Shown one piece after another: positions 27,494 through 36,767 of a DNA stretch of 64,000 bases. The number at the start of each line of letters is the position of its first letter. Within the stretch, counting starts at the first letter, position 1. This DNA is from Kitasatospora setae KM-6054 (GTDB lineage Bacteria; Actinomycetota; Actinomycetes; Streptomycetales; Streptomycetaceae): the NCBI RefSeq assembly GCF_000269985.1, contig NC_016109.1, positions 1,488,001 through 1,552,000 of the forward strand. Reading direction: 5' to 3'. A model generated the notes under the pieces. The model was not told the origin of the DNA. It did not search any database and saw only the letters and a program-made list of their open reading frames with translations. The position numbers and the translations under genes are program-made.

Positions 27494-27600
27494 CCGCCCG
27501 CACGACCCGCACCACGCCCACCCGCACCACCCGCACCACGCCCAGCGCGCCCACGGCGCCCACGGCGCCCACCGCGCCCACCACGCCCACCGCGCCCGTC
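27494..27600. repeat. CGCCCAC/CGCACC short-repeat tract
   Basis: The gap between the monooxygenase and lipoprotein genes is almost wholly built from 6-9-bp units (CGCACCACC, GCGCCCACG, ACCGCGCCC). It divides the enzyme half from the transporter half of the operon. Confidence 0.7.
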
Positions 27601-27639
27601 CGCCCGTTCCCCGCACTCCACTCGACAAGGACCCGTGCC

Positions 27640-28782
27640 ATGCCCCGCTCCCGCCTGCTCCCGCTCGTCGCCCTCGCCGCCACCGCCACCCTGCTCACCG
27701 CCGCCGGCTGCGCCCGGCCCGACCACGGCACCGCGCCCGCCAAGGCCGCCGCCGGCAACGACGCCGCCGCCAACCCGGCCGTCGCCGCCGCCAAGCAGTT
27801 CACCGCCGCCTACACCAGCACCACCGCCGCCTGGACCGGCCCGACCTCCTCGCCGCCGGTCGCCCCCGGCAAGACCATCGTCTTCCTCAACCGCTGGACC
27901 TTCTCCGAGACCAACTCCTACGTGGTGGAGACCGCCAAGCAGGCCGCCGCCGCCCTGGGGTGGAAGTTCGTCGCGGTGGACGTCAGCAAGGACTTCAACG
28001 CCGGCGTGACCCAGGCGCTGCAGCTCAAGCCGGACGGCCTGATCTCGCAGGTCACCGAGGCCGACGCGGACAGCCAGGCGCTGGCCCAGATCGCCGCCTC
28101 CGGCATCCCGCACATCGACTTCACCATCGGCACCACCGACCTCAACACCAAGAACCCGGGCATCACCCACATCGTCGACTACCACTACTACCTCCAGGGC
28201 CAGCTCGCCGCCGCCGAGGCGGTGCTGGCCACCGGCGGCCAGGCCCGCCTGGGCCTGTTCCGGGCCTCGCCGAACTCCTCCAACCAGCAGGAGATCCAGG
28301 GCATCAAGGACTACTTCGCCCAGCACGGCGGCGGCTCGGTGACCGCCGAGCAGCAGATCGCCGACGGCCTGATCGGCTCGCCCCAACTGGGCCAGGCCGC
28401 CGTGGCGTTCGTCCAGGGCCACCCGGACGTCAACGTGGTCTGGGACGAGTTCGACGGCATCGCGATCGGCGCCGTGCCGGCCGTCCGGGCCGCCGGGCTG
28501 GCCTCGAAGGCCCCGCAGATCTCGCACGAGGGCGACGCCCCCAACCTCGACTTCATCCGCAACGGCCAGGGCCAGATCGGCGACGTCGCCGTCTCCTACG
28601 GCTGGGCCACCTGGGCCGCGTTCGACGACCTCAACCGGATCTTCAACAAGGTCCCGCTGCCCCAGGACGACGGCGTCCCGGTGCGGCTGCTCACCGCGGA
28701 CAACCTGCCGCCGGCCGGGCAGCGGTACGAGGGCGGCTACGACTACGCCGGCCACTACCGAACCCTCTGGGGCGTCAAGTGA
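27640..28782 (+). CDS. ABC importer substrate-binding lipoprotein (RbsB-type)
   Basis: A 380-residue lipoprotein. The lipobox LTAAGC puts the acylated Cys at residue 24. A flexible linker to about 70 precedes a two-lobe type I periplasmic-binding fold (TIVFLNRWTFSETNSYVVE, PHIDFTIGTTD, ISHEGDAPN). The fold family binds monosaccharides and similar polar molecules. It stays on the outer face of the membrane and feeds the permease encoded downstream. Its stop overlaps the ATPase start (GTGA). Confidence 0.88.
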   Translation: MPRSRLLPLVALAATATLLTAAGCARPDHGTAPAKAAAGNDAAANPAVAAAKQFTAAYTSTTAAWTGPTSSPPVAPGKTIVFLNRWTFSETNSYVVETAKQAAAALGWKFVAVDVSKDFNAGVTQALQLKPDGLISQVTEADADSQALAQIAASGIPHIDFTIGTTDLNTKNPGITHIVDYHYYLQGQLAAAEAVLATGGQARLGLFRASPNSSNQQEIQGIKDYFAQHGGGSVTAEQQIADGLIGSPQLGQAAVAFVQGHPDVNVVWDEFDGIAIGAVPAVRAAGLASKAPQISHEGDAPNLDFIRNGQGQIGDVAVSYGWATWAAFDDLNRIFNKVPLPQDDGVPVRLLTADNLPPAGQRYEGGYDYAGHYRTLWGVK

Positions 28783-30356
28783 CGGACCACTCCATCGAGT
28801 TGACCGGCCTGTCGAAGTCCTTCGGCAGCCACCGGGTGCTCCGGGAGCTGTCCTTCCGGCTGCGCCCGGGCACGGTCACCGCGCTGCTCGGCGAGAACGG
28901 CTCGGGCAAGTCCACCCTGGTCAAGGTGCTGGCGGGGGTGCACACACCGGACCCCGCCGCGCACACCGGGCTGCGGATCGCCGGACAGGACGTCCCGCTG
29001 CCGCTGGACCCGGCCCGGGCCCGCGCCGCCGGCCTCCGCTTCCTGCACCAGGACCTCGGTCTGGTCGGGGAGTTGACGGTCGCCGAGAACCTGGCGCTGA
29101 CCCTGGAGGGGACCGGCCGGGCGCTCGCCCCGGTCTCCCGGCGCGCCGAGGCCGAGCGGGCCGCCCGGCTGCTGGCGGCCTTCGACGTGCGGGTGCGGGC
29201 CGACGCCCACGTCGCCGACCTGTCCGCCTCCCAGCAGGGCATGCTGGCGGTCGCCCGGGTCTTCGGGGACGTGCCGCCCGGGGTCAGGCCGGTGGTCTTC
29301 CTGGACGAGCCGACCGCCGCGCTCGCCGCCGACGACGTCGCCCGGCTCTACACCGCCGTCCGCCGGCTCACCGCCGAGGGCGCCTCGGTCGTGCTGATCT
29401 CGCACCGGCTGGAGGAGGTGCTGGAGGTGGCCGACCACGTCCTGGTGCTGCGCGACGGGCAGTTGGTCGCCGACCAGCCCAATGCCGGCCTGACCGCGGA
29501 CCTGCTGGTGGAGCAGCTGACCGGCCGCCCGTTCGAGCGCGCCCCGGGCGGCCCGGGCGCCGGAGCGGACCGGGCGGGGGCGCCGCTGCTCTCGGTCCGC
29601 GGCCTGACCGGCGCCCGGCTGCGCGGGGTCGACCTGGACCTGCACGCCGGCGAAGTGCTGGGCGTCACCGGCCTGGTGGGCTGCGGGCGCAGCGAACTCG
29701 CCCGGATCCTGGCCGGGGCCCAGCGGCCGACCGGCGGCCGGATCCTGCTGAACGGCACCGAGCACCGGTTCGGCGGGCCCGCCGCGGCGCTCGCCGCCGG
29801 GATCGCGAGCGTGCCGCAGAACCGCCACCGCGAGGGCGTGCTGCTGGGGTTGACCGTCCGGGAGAACCTGACTCTGGGCGACCTGCGGCCGGTCACCCGC
29901 CGGGGGCTGCTCCGCCGCCGGCTGGAGCGCGCCGAGGCCGAACGGCTGATCGCCGAGTTCGACATCCGGCCGCCCGAGCCGGAGGCCGTCCTGGCCGAAC
30001 TCAGCGGCGGCAACCAGCAGAAGGTGGCGCTGGCCCGGGCGGTGCGGCTGCGGCCCGCCGTGCTGGTCCTGGACGAGCCGAGCCAGGGCATCGACATCGG
30101 CGCCCGCGAGCACGTCGCCCGCACCGTGCGGGCGCTGCGCGACCGGGGCGCCGGGGTGCTGCTGGCCGGCTCCGACCTGGACGAACTGATGGAGCTGGCC
30201 GACCGGGTGCTGATCCTGGACCGGGGACGCCCCTCCGCCGTGCTCGACCTCGACGGCACCGGCCGCGACGCCCTCTTCCACGCCGTGACCGGCGCCACCG
30301 CCCCCGTACCGACCAGCCCGCCCGTACCGGCCAGCCCGGAGGAGACCGCCGCATGA
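28779..30356 (+). CDS. Ribose-type ABC importer ATPase with two nucleotide-binding domains
   Basis: A 525-residue RbsA/MglA-like ATPase. The first domain has Walker A GENGSGKST, signature LSASQQG and Walker B VVFLDEPTAAL. The second has a degenerate P-loop (GLVGCGRSE), signature LSGGNQQKVALAR and VLVLDEPSQGID. The asymmetry is normal for this family. GTG at 28779 overlaps the lipoprotein stop and its own stop overlaps the permease start, so all three transporter genes are translationally coupled. Confidence 0.9.
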   Translation: MTDHSIELTGLSKSFGSHRVLRELSFRLRPGTVTALLGENGSGKSTLVKVLAGVHTPDPAAHTGLRIAGQDVPLPLDPARARAAGLRFLHQDLGLVGELTVAENLALTLEGTGRALAPVSRRAEAERAARLLAAFDVRVRADAHVADLSASQQGMLAVARVFGDVPPGVRPVVFLDEPTAALAADDVARLYTAVRRLTAEGASVVLISHRLEEVLEVADHVLVLRDGQLVADQPNAGLTADLLVEQLTGRPFERAPGGPGAGADRAGAPLLSVRGLTGARLRGVDLDLHAGEVLGVTGLVGCGRSELARILAGAQRPTGGRILLNGTEHRFGGPAAALAAGIASVPQNRHREGVLLGLTVRENLTLGDLRPVTRRGLLRRRLERAEAERLIAEFDIRPPEPEAVLAELSGGNQQKVALARAVRLRPAVLVLDEPSQGIDIGAREHVARTVRALRDRGAGVLLAGSDLDELMELADRVLILDRGRPSAVLDLDGTGRDALFHAVTGATAPVPTSPPVPASPEETAA

Positions 30357-31363
30357 GCACCCTCACCCCCACCAGCGGCACCGCCGCCACGACCGGCGCC
30401 GCCACCGCCACGCGGCGCGCGGCCGGCTCGGTCGGCCGGATCGCCGCGCAGTGGTCGCTGGCCGGCCTGCTGCTGGCCTTCGTGCTGTTCTTCTCGATCG
30501 CCCGGCACGGGCAGTTCGACACCGCGATCAACGCCCGGAGCATCCTCTACACCCAGTCGATCACCGTGATCGTCGGGATCTCCGCGCTGGTCTCGGCGAC
30601 CGTCGGCGAGATCGACATCTCGATCGGCGCGGTGATGACGGTCAGCGGCGTGCTCACCGCCTGGGCCTACGGCCGGGGTTGGAGCACCGGGCCGGCCGTC
30701 GCGCTGGCCCTGGGCGCGGCGCTGGCGATCGGCGCGGTGAACGCCCTGCTGGTGGTCCGGTTCCGGGTGGACTCCTTCATCGCCACCCTGGCGATGACCA
30801 CGCTGCTGACCGGTTTCGCCCAACTGGTCACCGGCGGCCTGACGCTGTACCGGAACATCCCGAACGGCTTCAACGACCTGGTCGCCTCGACCGTGGCCGG
30901 CGTGCCGCTCCTGGTGCTGTACGCGGCGGCGGTCGCGGGCGTGCTGGCGTACGTGATCAGCTGGACCCCGTACGGCCGGCGGATGCGGGCGAGCGGCACC
31001 GGGCGGGCGGCGGCGGAGCTGATCGGGGTGCGGACCCGGCGCTACGTGACGGCGGGCCTGCTGGCCGGCTCGGTGGTCGCGGCGCTCGCGGGCGTCCTCA
31101 ACACCGCGCGCCTGCAGTCGGCGAGCCCGGACGGCGGCAGTGCGGTGATGCTCGGCTCGATCGCGGCGGTCTTCCTCGGCGCGGTGGTCTCCCGCCGGGG
31201 GCACCTCAACGTGGTGGGCACCGTGCTGGCCGTCCTCACCCTGGGCATCGGCATCTCCGGCCTCACCATGATGGGCGCGCCCGCCTGGGTGCCGGACGTC
31301 TTCAACGGCCTGGCCCTGATCGCCGCCCTGCTGATCTCCCGGGCCGGCCGGGGCCGCCGCTGA
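30353..31363 (+). CDS. Ribose-type ABC importer permease (RbsC-like)
   Basis: A 336-residue membrane protein with about nine hydrophobic helices. VGEIDISIGAVMTVSG and the EAA-like loop region around YVTAGLLAGSVVAALAGVLNTARL match the RbsC/MglC family, which works as a homodimer, so a single permease gene is complete. It starts with ATGA overlap on the ATPase stop. It is the last gene of the operon; a dyad follows the stop. Confidence 0.88.
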   Translation: MSTLTPTSGTAATTGAATATRRAAGSVGRIAAQWSLAGLLLAFVLFFSIARHGQFDTAINARSILYTQSITVIVGISALVSATVGEIDISIGAVMTVSGVLTAWAYGRGWSTGPAVALALGAALAIGAVNALLVVRFRVDSFIATLAMTTLLTGFAQLVTGGLTLYRNIPNGFNDLVASTVAGVPLLVLYAAAVAGVLAYVISWTPYGRRMRASGTGRAAAELIGVRTRRYVTAGLLAGSVVAALAGVLNTARLQSASPDGGSAVMLGSIAAVFLGAVVSRRGHLNVVGTVLAVLTLGIGISGLTMMGAPAWVPDVFNGLALIAALLISRAGRGRR

Positions 31364-31377
31364 CCCGTCCGCGCGGT

Positions 31378-31414
31378 CCGCGGGTTCCGGCCGGGTCAGT
31401 CCCGGTTCCCGCGG
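31378..31414. terminator. Candidate terminator between importer and pirin genes
   Basis: 13-bp arms (31378-31390 with 31402-31414) pair at 11 positions. The right arm lies inside the last codons of the convergent pirin gene. Confidence 0.45.
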
Positions 31415-32355
31415 GCCGTGAGCGGCGCGTCCGGGAGCTCCGGGGCGGACAGCCGGGCCCCGTCGTAGCCGTGCACCTCCCCGAACCGGTCGCCCCGCTC
31501 CCAGTCGAGCCGGGCCCGCGCGATCTCCTCGTGCGAGCGGCCGACGAAGTTCCACCACATGACGATCCGCTCCTCGAACGGTTCGCCGCCGAGCAGCAGC
31601 AGCGCCGCGTCGGTGCGGGCGCGCAGCGGCAGTTCGCGGCGGCCGCAGCCCAGGTAGAGCAGCGCGCCCGGTTCGACCGGCACCCCGTCGACGTCGACGG
31701 AGCCGCTCATCGCGAGCACCGCGTACTCGAAGCCGGGGTCGAGCGGCAGCCGGTGCGCGGCGCCCTCGCGCAGGGTGAGGTCGGCGCCGGTGAGCGCGGT
31801 GTGGGTGGTGCCGGGCGAGGTCGCGCCGTCCAGGGTGCCGAGGATGACCTGGGCGTGCAGGCCGCCGGCGGTGACGGCGGGCAGCTCGGGGTGGTGTTCG
31901 AAGGCGGGCTCGACGTGCCGCCGCGCGTCGGGGAGCGCGACCCAGAGCTGGGCGCCGTGCAGCAGCGGCGCGTGCTCGCGCGGGGACTCCTCGGAGTGCG
32001 AGACGGCCCGCCCGGCGGTCATCAGCCCGAGTTCGCGGGGGCGTACGGTCCGCAGGCTGCCGAGGCTGTCCCGGTGCAGCACGCTCCCCTCGTGCAGCCA
32101 GCTGACGGTCTGCAGGCCGGTGTGGGGGTGCGGCGGCACCCGCATGCCGGGCTCGGCGGCGATGTCGTCCGGGCCGTAGTGGTCGACGAAGCACCAGGCC
32201 CCGACCATCCGCCGGCCGAGGCTCGGCAGCAGCCGCCGCACCATGGTCGACTCCCCGAGCGGGACGTTCCGGCCGGGCAGCAGGTCCTTGACGGGCCCGG
32301 TGGCGGCCTGCCGCCCGCAGACGGCCGGGGCGGGTCGCAGGTCGAGGTTGCTCAT
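31396..32355 (-). CDS. Pirin family cupin protein
   Basis: A 319-residue bicupin. The N-terminal cupin has the metal ligands in PPHPHTGLQTVSWL and SHSEESP, and a conserved pirin C-terminal cupin ends in VMWWNFVGRSHEE. Pirins are iron-dependent; some show quercetin dioxygenase activity and others interact with regulators. Which applies here cannot be told. It lies downstream of rpe on the same strand, with 140 bp of C-rich repeats between. Confidence 0.88.
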   Translation of the reverse strand: MSNLDLRPAPAVCGRQAATGPVKDLLPGRNVPLGESTMVRRLLPSLGRRMVGAWCFVDHYGPDDIAAEPGMRVPPHPHTGLQTVSWLHEGSVLHRDSLGSLRTVRPRELGLMTAGRAVSHSEESPREHAPLLHGAQLWVALPDARRHVEPAFEHHPELPAVTAGGLHAQVILGTLDGATSPGTTHTALTGADLTLREGAAHRLPLDPGFEYAVLAMSGSVDVDGVPVEPGALLYLGCGRRELPLRARTDAALLLLGGEPFEERIVMWWNFVGRSHEEIARARLDWERGDRFGEVHGYDGARLSAPELPDAPLTARGNRD

Positions 32356-32388
32356 GCCCGCCAGTATCGGCCGCCCACCGGCCCCGCG

Positions 32389-32495
32389 CCCGGCAGCGCC
32401 CGACAGCGCCCGACGCCTCGCGCCCGCCCCTCCGCGCCCCGCACCCCGCGCCCCGCGCCCCGCGCCCGGCAGCGCCCGGCGCCTCGCGCCCGGCC
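32389..32495. repeat. Low-complexity CGCGCCCCG repeat tract
   Basis: Repeated GCCCCGC and CGGCAGCGCCCGRC blocks fill the gap between rpe and the pirin gene. One block, GGCAGCGCCCGRCGCCTCGC, appears twice, about 70 bp apart (near 32411 and 32467). Confidence 0.65.
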
Positions 32496-33179
32496 TCAGT
32501 GCTTGCAGGACCACCAGGCCTCGGCGCTCGCCGCCTCCGCCTGGGCCCGCAGCGCGCGGACGGCCTCCGCCGGGTCGGCCGCGCCGTACACCGCGGAGCC
32601 GGCCACGAACACGTCGGCGCCGGCCTCGGCGCAGGCGTCGATGGTGGCGGGGGCGACGCCGCCGTCGACCTGCAGCCACAGGTCGAGGCCGTGCTTGTCG
32701 ATCAGCTGCCGGGTGCGGCGGATCTTCGGGAGCATGATGTCGAGGAACGCCTGGCCGCCGAAGCCGGGTTCGACCGTCATGATCAGCACCATGTCGAGCT
32801 CGGGCAGCAGGTCCTCGTAGGGCTCGATCGGGGTCGCCGGGCGCAGTGCCATCGAGGCGCGGGCGCCCTTGGCGCGGATCTCCCGGGCGAGGCGGACGGG
32901 TGCGGCGGCGGCCTCGACGTGGAAGGTGACCGAGCCGGCGCCGGCCTCGACGTACTGCGGGGCCCAGCGGTCGGGCTGTTCGATCATCAGGTGGCAGTCG
33001 AGCGGGGTGCCGGTGGCGCGGGCCAGCGACTCGACGATCGGCACGCCCAGCGTGAGGTTGGGGACGAAGTGGTTGTCCATCACGTCGACGTGCAGCCAGT
33101 CCGCGCCGCGCACCGCCTCGGCCTCGTCGGCGAGGCGGGCGAAGTCCGCGGACAGGATGCTCGGGTTGATCTGCGCCAT
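32496..33179 (-). CDS. rpe: Ribulose-phosphate 3-epimerase
   Basis: A 227-residue TIM-barrel epimerase that interconverts ribulose-5-phosphate and xylulose-5-phosphate in the pentose phosphate pathway. [46 protein letters not shown] and VDGGV are the family signatures, with the metal-binding His/Asp and catalytic Asp residues present. Length is normal. In streptomycetes rpe normally lies close to the fmt/rsmB block; here about 8 kb of accessory genes intervenes. Confidence 0.95.
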   Translation of the reverse strand: MAQINPSILSADFARLADEAEAVRGADWLHVDVMDNHFVPNLTLGVPIVESLARATGTPLDCHLMIEQPDRWAPQYVEAGAGSVTFHVEAAAAPVRLAREIRAKGARASMALRPATPIEPYEDLLPELDMVLIMTVEPGFGGQAFLDIMLPKIRRTRQLIDKHGLDLWLQVDGGVAPATIDACAEAGADVFVAGSAVYGAADPAEAVRALRAQAEAASAEAWWSCKH

Positions 33180-33370
33180 GGCGGGGGTACCTTCACGACT
33201 CGGTCCGTGCGGGCGGCCGGTGCGACCGCCCCCGACCATCATCCCCTGCCTGCCGCGGCTCCCTCCCCGGCACCTCACCCGCACCTCACCGGCCCCTCGC
33301 GGAAGCACCCGGAGGCCCCGGAAACATCTCTAAAGGATTACTGGAGGGCGCTTTCGGAAGGGGTTTGCCG

Positions 33371-33395
33371 AAGTGTTCACACTCCCGAAACACTT
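33371..33395. promoter_or_regulatory. AAGTGTT/AACACTT dyad in the divergent region
   Basis: Perfect 7-bp arms spaced by 11 nt lie in an unusually AT-rich island between rpe and the SCO6745-type gene, 83 bp before the latter's ATG. A second dyad (CTCTGG/CCAGAG) follows at about 33417-33434. These may be operators. Confidence 0.4.
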
Positions 33396-33477
33396 TCCCT
33401 TTCCGGTGTCGGCGCACTCTGGCAGGCTCCCAGAGCAGGCGGATTCTGCGCTGCTCGCCCCTCACGAAAGGCGTCCG

Positions 33478-34335
33478 ATGACCCAGGTCGTCCACCCCGC
33501 ACGTGCCCTCTGGTGGCTCTTCGAGCCGGTCCACGCCCTCACCTACTTCTCCCCCGAGGCCCGCGCCGCGTACGAGGCGGCGGGGCTGCGCGGCTACTGG
33601 CGCGGCTACTTCGGCGGGCGTTCGGCGCCGCTGGGGGCGGTGGACGCGGCGCCGGTGGTGACCGCGTTCTTCAACTTCGCGCCGCAGATGGTCGAGCGGG
33701 CGCTGCCGGAGGTCTGGTCGCTGGTGACTCCGGAGCGGGCGTTGGAGGCCCGGGTCGAGGGTGCGACGGGCGCCCTGCGGCGCGTCCTGGTGGACGTGAA
33801 GCCGGACCTGATCGACCGTTCGGTGGAGCTGCTGGAACGCGCGGTCGACGGCCTCGACTGTTGGGGGCGCGTGCTGGCCGCCGCGAACGCCGAACTCCCC
33901 CGCCCGGACGACCGCCTGGCCCGGCTCTGGCAGGCCACCACCGTCCTGCGCGAGCACCGCGGCGACGGGCACGTCGCCGCCCTGGTCGCCGAGGGCCTGG
34001 ACGGCTGCGAGGCGCTGGTCGTCCGCTGCGCCCTCGACACCCGCCGTGAGACCCTGCAGCCGCAGCGCGGCTGGAGCGACACCGAGTGGGACGAGGCCAC
34101 CGCCCGCCTGATCGACCGCAAGTGGCTCGCCCCGGACGGCTCGTTGACCATCGGGGGCCGCCGCCGCCACCTCGCCCTGGAGGCCGCCACCGACCTCTCC
34201 GCCTCCCGGGTCTGGACGACCCACTTCCACCGCTTCGAGCTGGACGAGCTCCTCACCGCGCTGCGCCCGATCGCCGCCGCCTGCCGTGCCGACCTCCCGG
34301 CGAGCACCCCGATCGGCCTCCCCAACGCGGCCTGA
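33478..34335 (+). CDS. SCO6745 family protein
   Basis: A 285-residue soluble helical protein. Its N-terminus (RALWWLFEPVHALTYFSPEARAAYE) and the GLRGYWRGYF segment match what I remember of the SCO6745 family, widespread in actinobacteria and of unknown function. A C-terminal TEWDEATARLIDRKWLAPDG segment resembles a winged-helix domain. ATG at 33478 is preceded by AAAGG. It is divergent from rpe and convergent with the C39-type gene. Confidence 0.72.
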   Translation: MTQVVHPARALWWLFEPVHALTYFSPEARAAYEAAGLRGYWRGYFGGRSAPLGAVDAAPVVTAFFNFAPQMVERALPEVWSLVTPERALEARVEGATGALRRVLVDVKPDLIDRSVELLERAVDGLDCWGRVLAAANAELPRPDDRLARLWQATTVLREHRGDGHVAALVAEGLDGCEALVVRCALDTRRETLQPQRGWSDTEWDEATARLIDRKWLAPDGSLTIGGRRRHLALEAATDLSASRVWTTHFHRFELDELLTALRPIAAACRADLPASTPIGLPNAA

Positions 34336-34486
34336 CGCCAGGGCAGTACGCCCCGGCCGGACGCCGCTCGGCCCGCACCCCGACGCCCGGCCGGAGCACT
34401 CCGCCTCCTCGGAGCCCCCTCGAAGCCCCTCAGGGCCCTCGCCCCCACCCCGCGGTCCGCCGAACCCCCCTGCCCCGCAGCCGGGT

Positions 34487-35113
34487 TCAGTACGGCGGCG
34501 GACCGAGCACGATGCCGCGCCCCGCGTAGAAGCGGTCGAGGTCGCCCCAGGGCACCCGGGCGTACCGCTGCGAACCGTCGGGGAACCCGGACGGGTTGTG
34601 GATCAGCAGAGCGTCGTCGTCGGCGCCGACCGCGAGCACCAAATGGCCCCCGGTACGCGGGACTTCGGGCGCGAGCGTGCGAATGCCGGGATGGACCGAG
34701 AGCATCGGCAGCCGCCCCTCGGCGAGTTCGGCCGCGACCCGCCCGGCCGGCAGCGGACTGACGGCCTCGGCGTGCAGCCCCCAGCGGGTGCGGACGTACC
34801 CGGCGAACGGGCCGTGGATCAGGCCGTCGAGCCGCCCGTCGGGGTGCCGGACGTACCCGCCGGCCAGCCGGCACTCCTCGGCGAGGCGGACGGCGGCGGG
34901 AGCGACACCCCACCAGTGGTCGAGCGCCATCCGCAGGCAGGCCATCCCGCACAGCCGCCACGACCAGTACTCGTACTCCTCCTCGTCGGCGGCCCCGGAG
35001 CGCTCCCACAGCGGGTCGTCGGCGGCCCGGAGCGTGCCGTCCAGGATGTCGGGGACGAGTTCGGGCGACTCCCACTGGGAGTAGTAGGGCACCTGATGGC
35101 TGATCGGCTTCAC
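34487..35113 (-). CDS. C39-like peptidase domain protein
   Basis: A 208-residue protein. QVPYYSQWESPEL near the start, SWRLCGMACLRMALDHWW (candidate catalytic Cys), GGHLVLAVGADD (candidate His) and LLIHNPSG (Asp/Asn) give the order of a papain-like C39 peptidase. No signal peptide or membrane segment is seen. GTG at 35113 follows AGGATGG. Such stand-alone domains may process peptides or be inactive; no leader-peptide substrate is adjacent. The next gene is a divergent MFS transporter. Confidence 0.72.
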   Translation of the reverse strand: MKPISHQVPYYSQWESPELVPDILDGTLRAADDPLWERSGAADEEEYEYWSWRLCGMACLRMALDHWWGVAPAAVRLAEECRLAGGYVRHPDGRLDGLIHGPFAGYVRTRWGLHAEAVSPLPAGRVAAELAEGRLPMLSVHPGIRTLAPEVPRTGGHLVLAVGADDDALLIHNPSGFPDGSQRYARVPWGDLDRFYAGRGIVLGPPPY

Positions 35114-35370
35114 CCCGCCATCCTGGCGCACTTTCCCCCACTCCCCCGGAAGGCCGCCCCGACACCACCCGCGCGCCCGCGCGACCAGGCCCCGGCCGTC
35201 GGTTGCCGGAACGTCCTCGGCCGCGCCACCGCCCCCTGAACCGCCCACCGAGGAAGCCGGACCCAGCTGAAGCGCCCGACCCCCGACCCGCTGCCGGGTA
35301 CTGTGCCGCACCGCGGCCCGTTTCCGCACCGCGCCCCGCCCCCGCCGTGCCCAACGCCCAGGAGCAGCAC

Positions 35371-36684
35371 GTGAGCCAGACCGGCACCCTGTCCCCCGAC
35401 ACGCCCTCCCCCGACGCCCCCTCCCCCGACGCGCCGTCCCACCGGAAGAGCCACGCCCCGGACCGCCGGCCCTGGCTGGTGCGCCGCGGGTTACTCCTCG
35501 AACCCGGGCCCCGGCGCCGGCTGGCCCTCGGCGGGTTCGTCAACCAGCTCGGCACCGCGGCGTTCCTGGCGACGGCGCCGCTGTACGCGCTGCGGGTGAT
35601 CGGCCTGCCGATCGGGCAGGTCGGTCTCGGCCTGGGGATCGCGGGGCTGGTCGGCCTGCTCGCCGGCCCGCCGGTCGGGCACCTCGCCGACCGCCGGGGC
35701 CCGCGCGGCGTCTTCCTGGCCTCCCTGCTGGTGCAGGCCGCCGCCATGCTGTCGCTGCTGTTCGCCCACTCGTTCGTGGCGTTCGTGCTGTCCGTGGCGG
35801 TGACCGACCTGGCCGGCGCGTCGGGGGGTGCGGCGCGCGGCCCGATGATCCGCCGGTTCGGCGGGGACGAGGTGCCGAGGTTCCGCTCCTACCTGCGCTC
35901 GACCGCCTTCCTGGCCAGTACCTTCGGCGCGCTGGCCGCCGGCGTGGTGATCCAGCTCGACTCCGGCTCCGCCTACCGCGCGCTGATCGTCGCCAACGCC
36001 CTGACCTTCCTGGGCTGCGCGGCCGTCGTGCGCGGGGTGCCCGCGCTGGAGCCGCTGCCCGCGCCGACCGCGTCGAACCGGTGGATCGCGCTCAGGGACA
36101 GGCCGTACCTGGCGTTCGTCGTGCTGGACGGCATCCTGTGGATCCAGGGCGAGGTGGTGACCTACGCCCTGCCGCTGTGGGTGGTGCTGCACACCCAGGC
36201 GCCGCGCTGGTTCACCGGCGTCGCGCTCGCCGTCAACACCGTGATGGTGGTCGTCCTCCAGGTCCGGACGAGTCGCGGGGTCAGCGGCGGGCGGGTCGCC
36301 GCCCGGGCCACCCGGCGCGCCGGGCTGGCGTTCCTGGTCGGCATGGCGGTGATCGCGACGGCCGCGGGCCTGCCGGGGTGGGCCGCCGCGGCGGTCATGG
36401 CGGCGGGCGTCGCCGTGCACACCGCGGGTGCGCTGTGGCACGCGGCCGGGTCGCTGGAGCTGCGGTTCCGGCTGGCCCCCGCGCACGCGCAGGGGCAGTA
36501 CTCCGGCGTGTTCGGCCTCGGCATGGGCCTCTGCTACACCGTCGCCCCGGGCCTGCTCGGCCTGCTCTGCCTGGGCTGGGGCGGGCCGGGCTGGCTGGTC
36601 ATGGGCGGCGTCTTCGTCGCGGCCGGCCTGGCCATGCCGCTGGTGGTCCGCTGGGCGGGGAAGTCCCGGGAGCTCGCCGCCTGA
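35371..36684 (+). CDS. MFS transporter
   Basis: A 437-residue membrane protein with about twelve hydrophobic segments. After a 50-residue hydrophilic Pro/Ser-rich N-terminus, the first half contains GHLADRRGPRGVF, matching the loop 2-3 MFS motif (G-x3-DR-x-G-R). This points to drug or metabolite export. GTG at 35371 has AGGAG 8 nt upstream. The substrate is unknown; the neighbouring genes give no clear clue. Confidence 0.85.
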   Translation: MSQTGTLSPDTPSPDAPSPDAPSHRKSHAPDRRPWLVRRGLLLEPGPRRRLALGGFVNQLGTAAFLATAPLYALRVIGLPIGQVGLGLGIAGLVGLLAGPPVGHLADRRGPRGVFLASLLVQAAAMLSLLFAHSFVAFVLSVAVTDLAGASGGAARGPMIRRFGGDEVPRFRSYLRSTAFLASTFGALAAGVVIQLDSGSAYRALIVANALTFLGCAAVVRGVPALEPLPAPTASNRWIALRDRPYLAFVVLDGILWIQGEVVTYALPLWVVLHTQAPRWFTGVALAVNTVMVVVLQVRTSRGVSGGRVAARATRRAGLAFLVGMAVIATAAGLPGWAAAAVMAAGVAVHTAGALWHAAGSLELRFRLAPAHAQGQYSGVFGLGMGLCYTVAPGLLGLLCLGWGGPGWLVMGGVFVAAGLAMPLVVRWAGKSRELAA

Positions 36685-36767
36685 ACGGGCGGCCGCCCAC
36701 GCCCCCGGGGTCCCGCAGTATCGTCCGTCCTGCCCGCACCCTCCAACGCCCTTCCCCTGGAGCCGTC

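Noticed and set aside
32389..32495. CRISPR-like array
   Set aside because: Units are short, contiguous and degenerate, without unique spacers.
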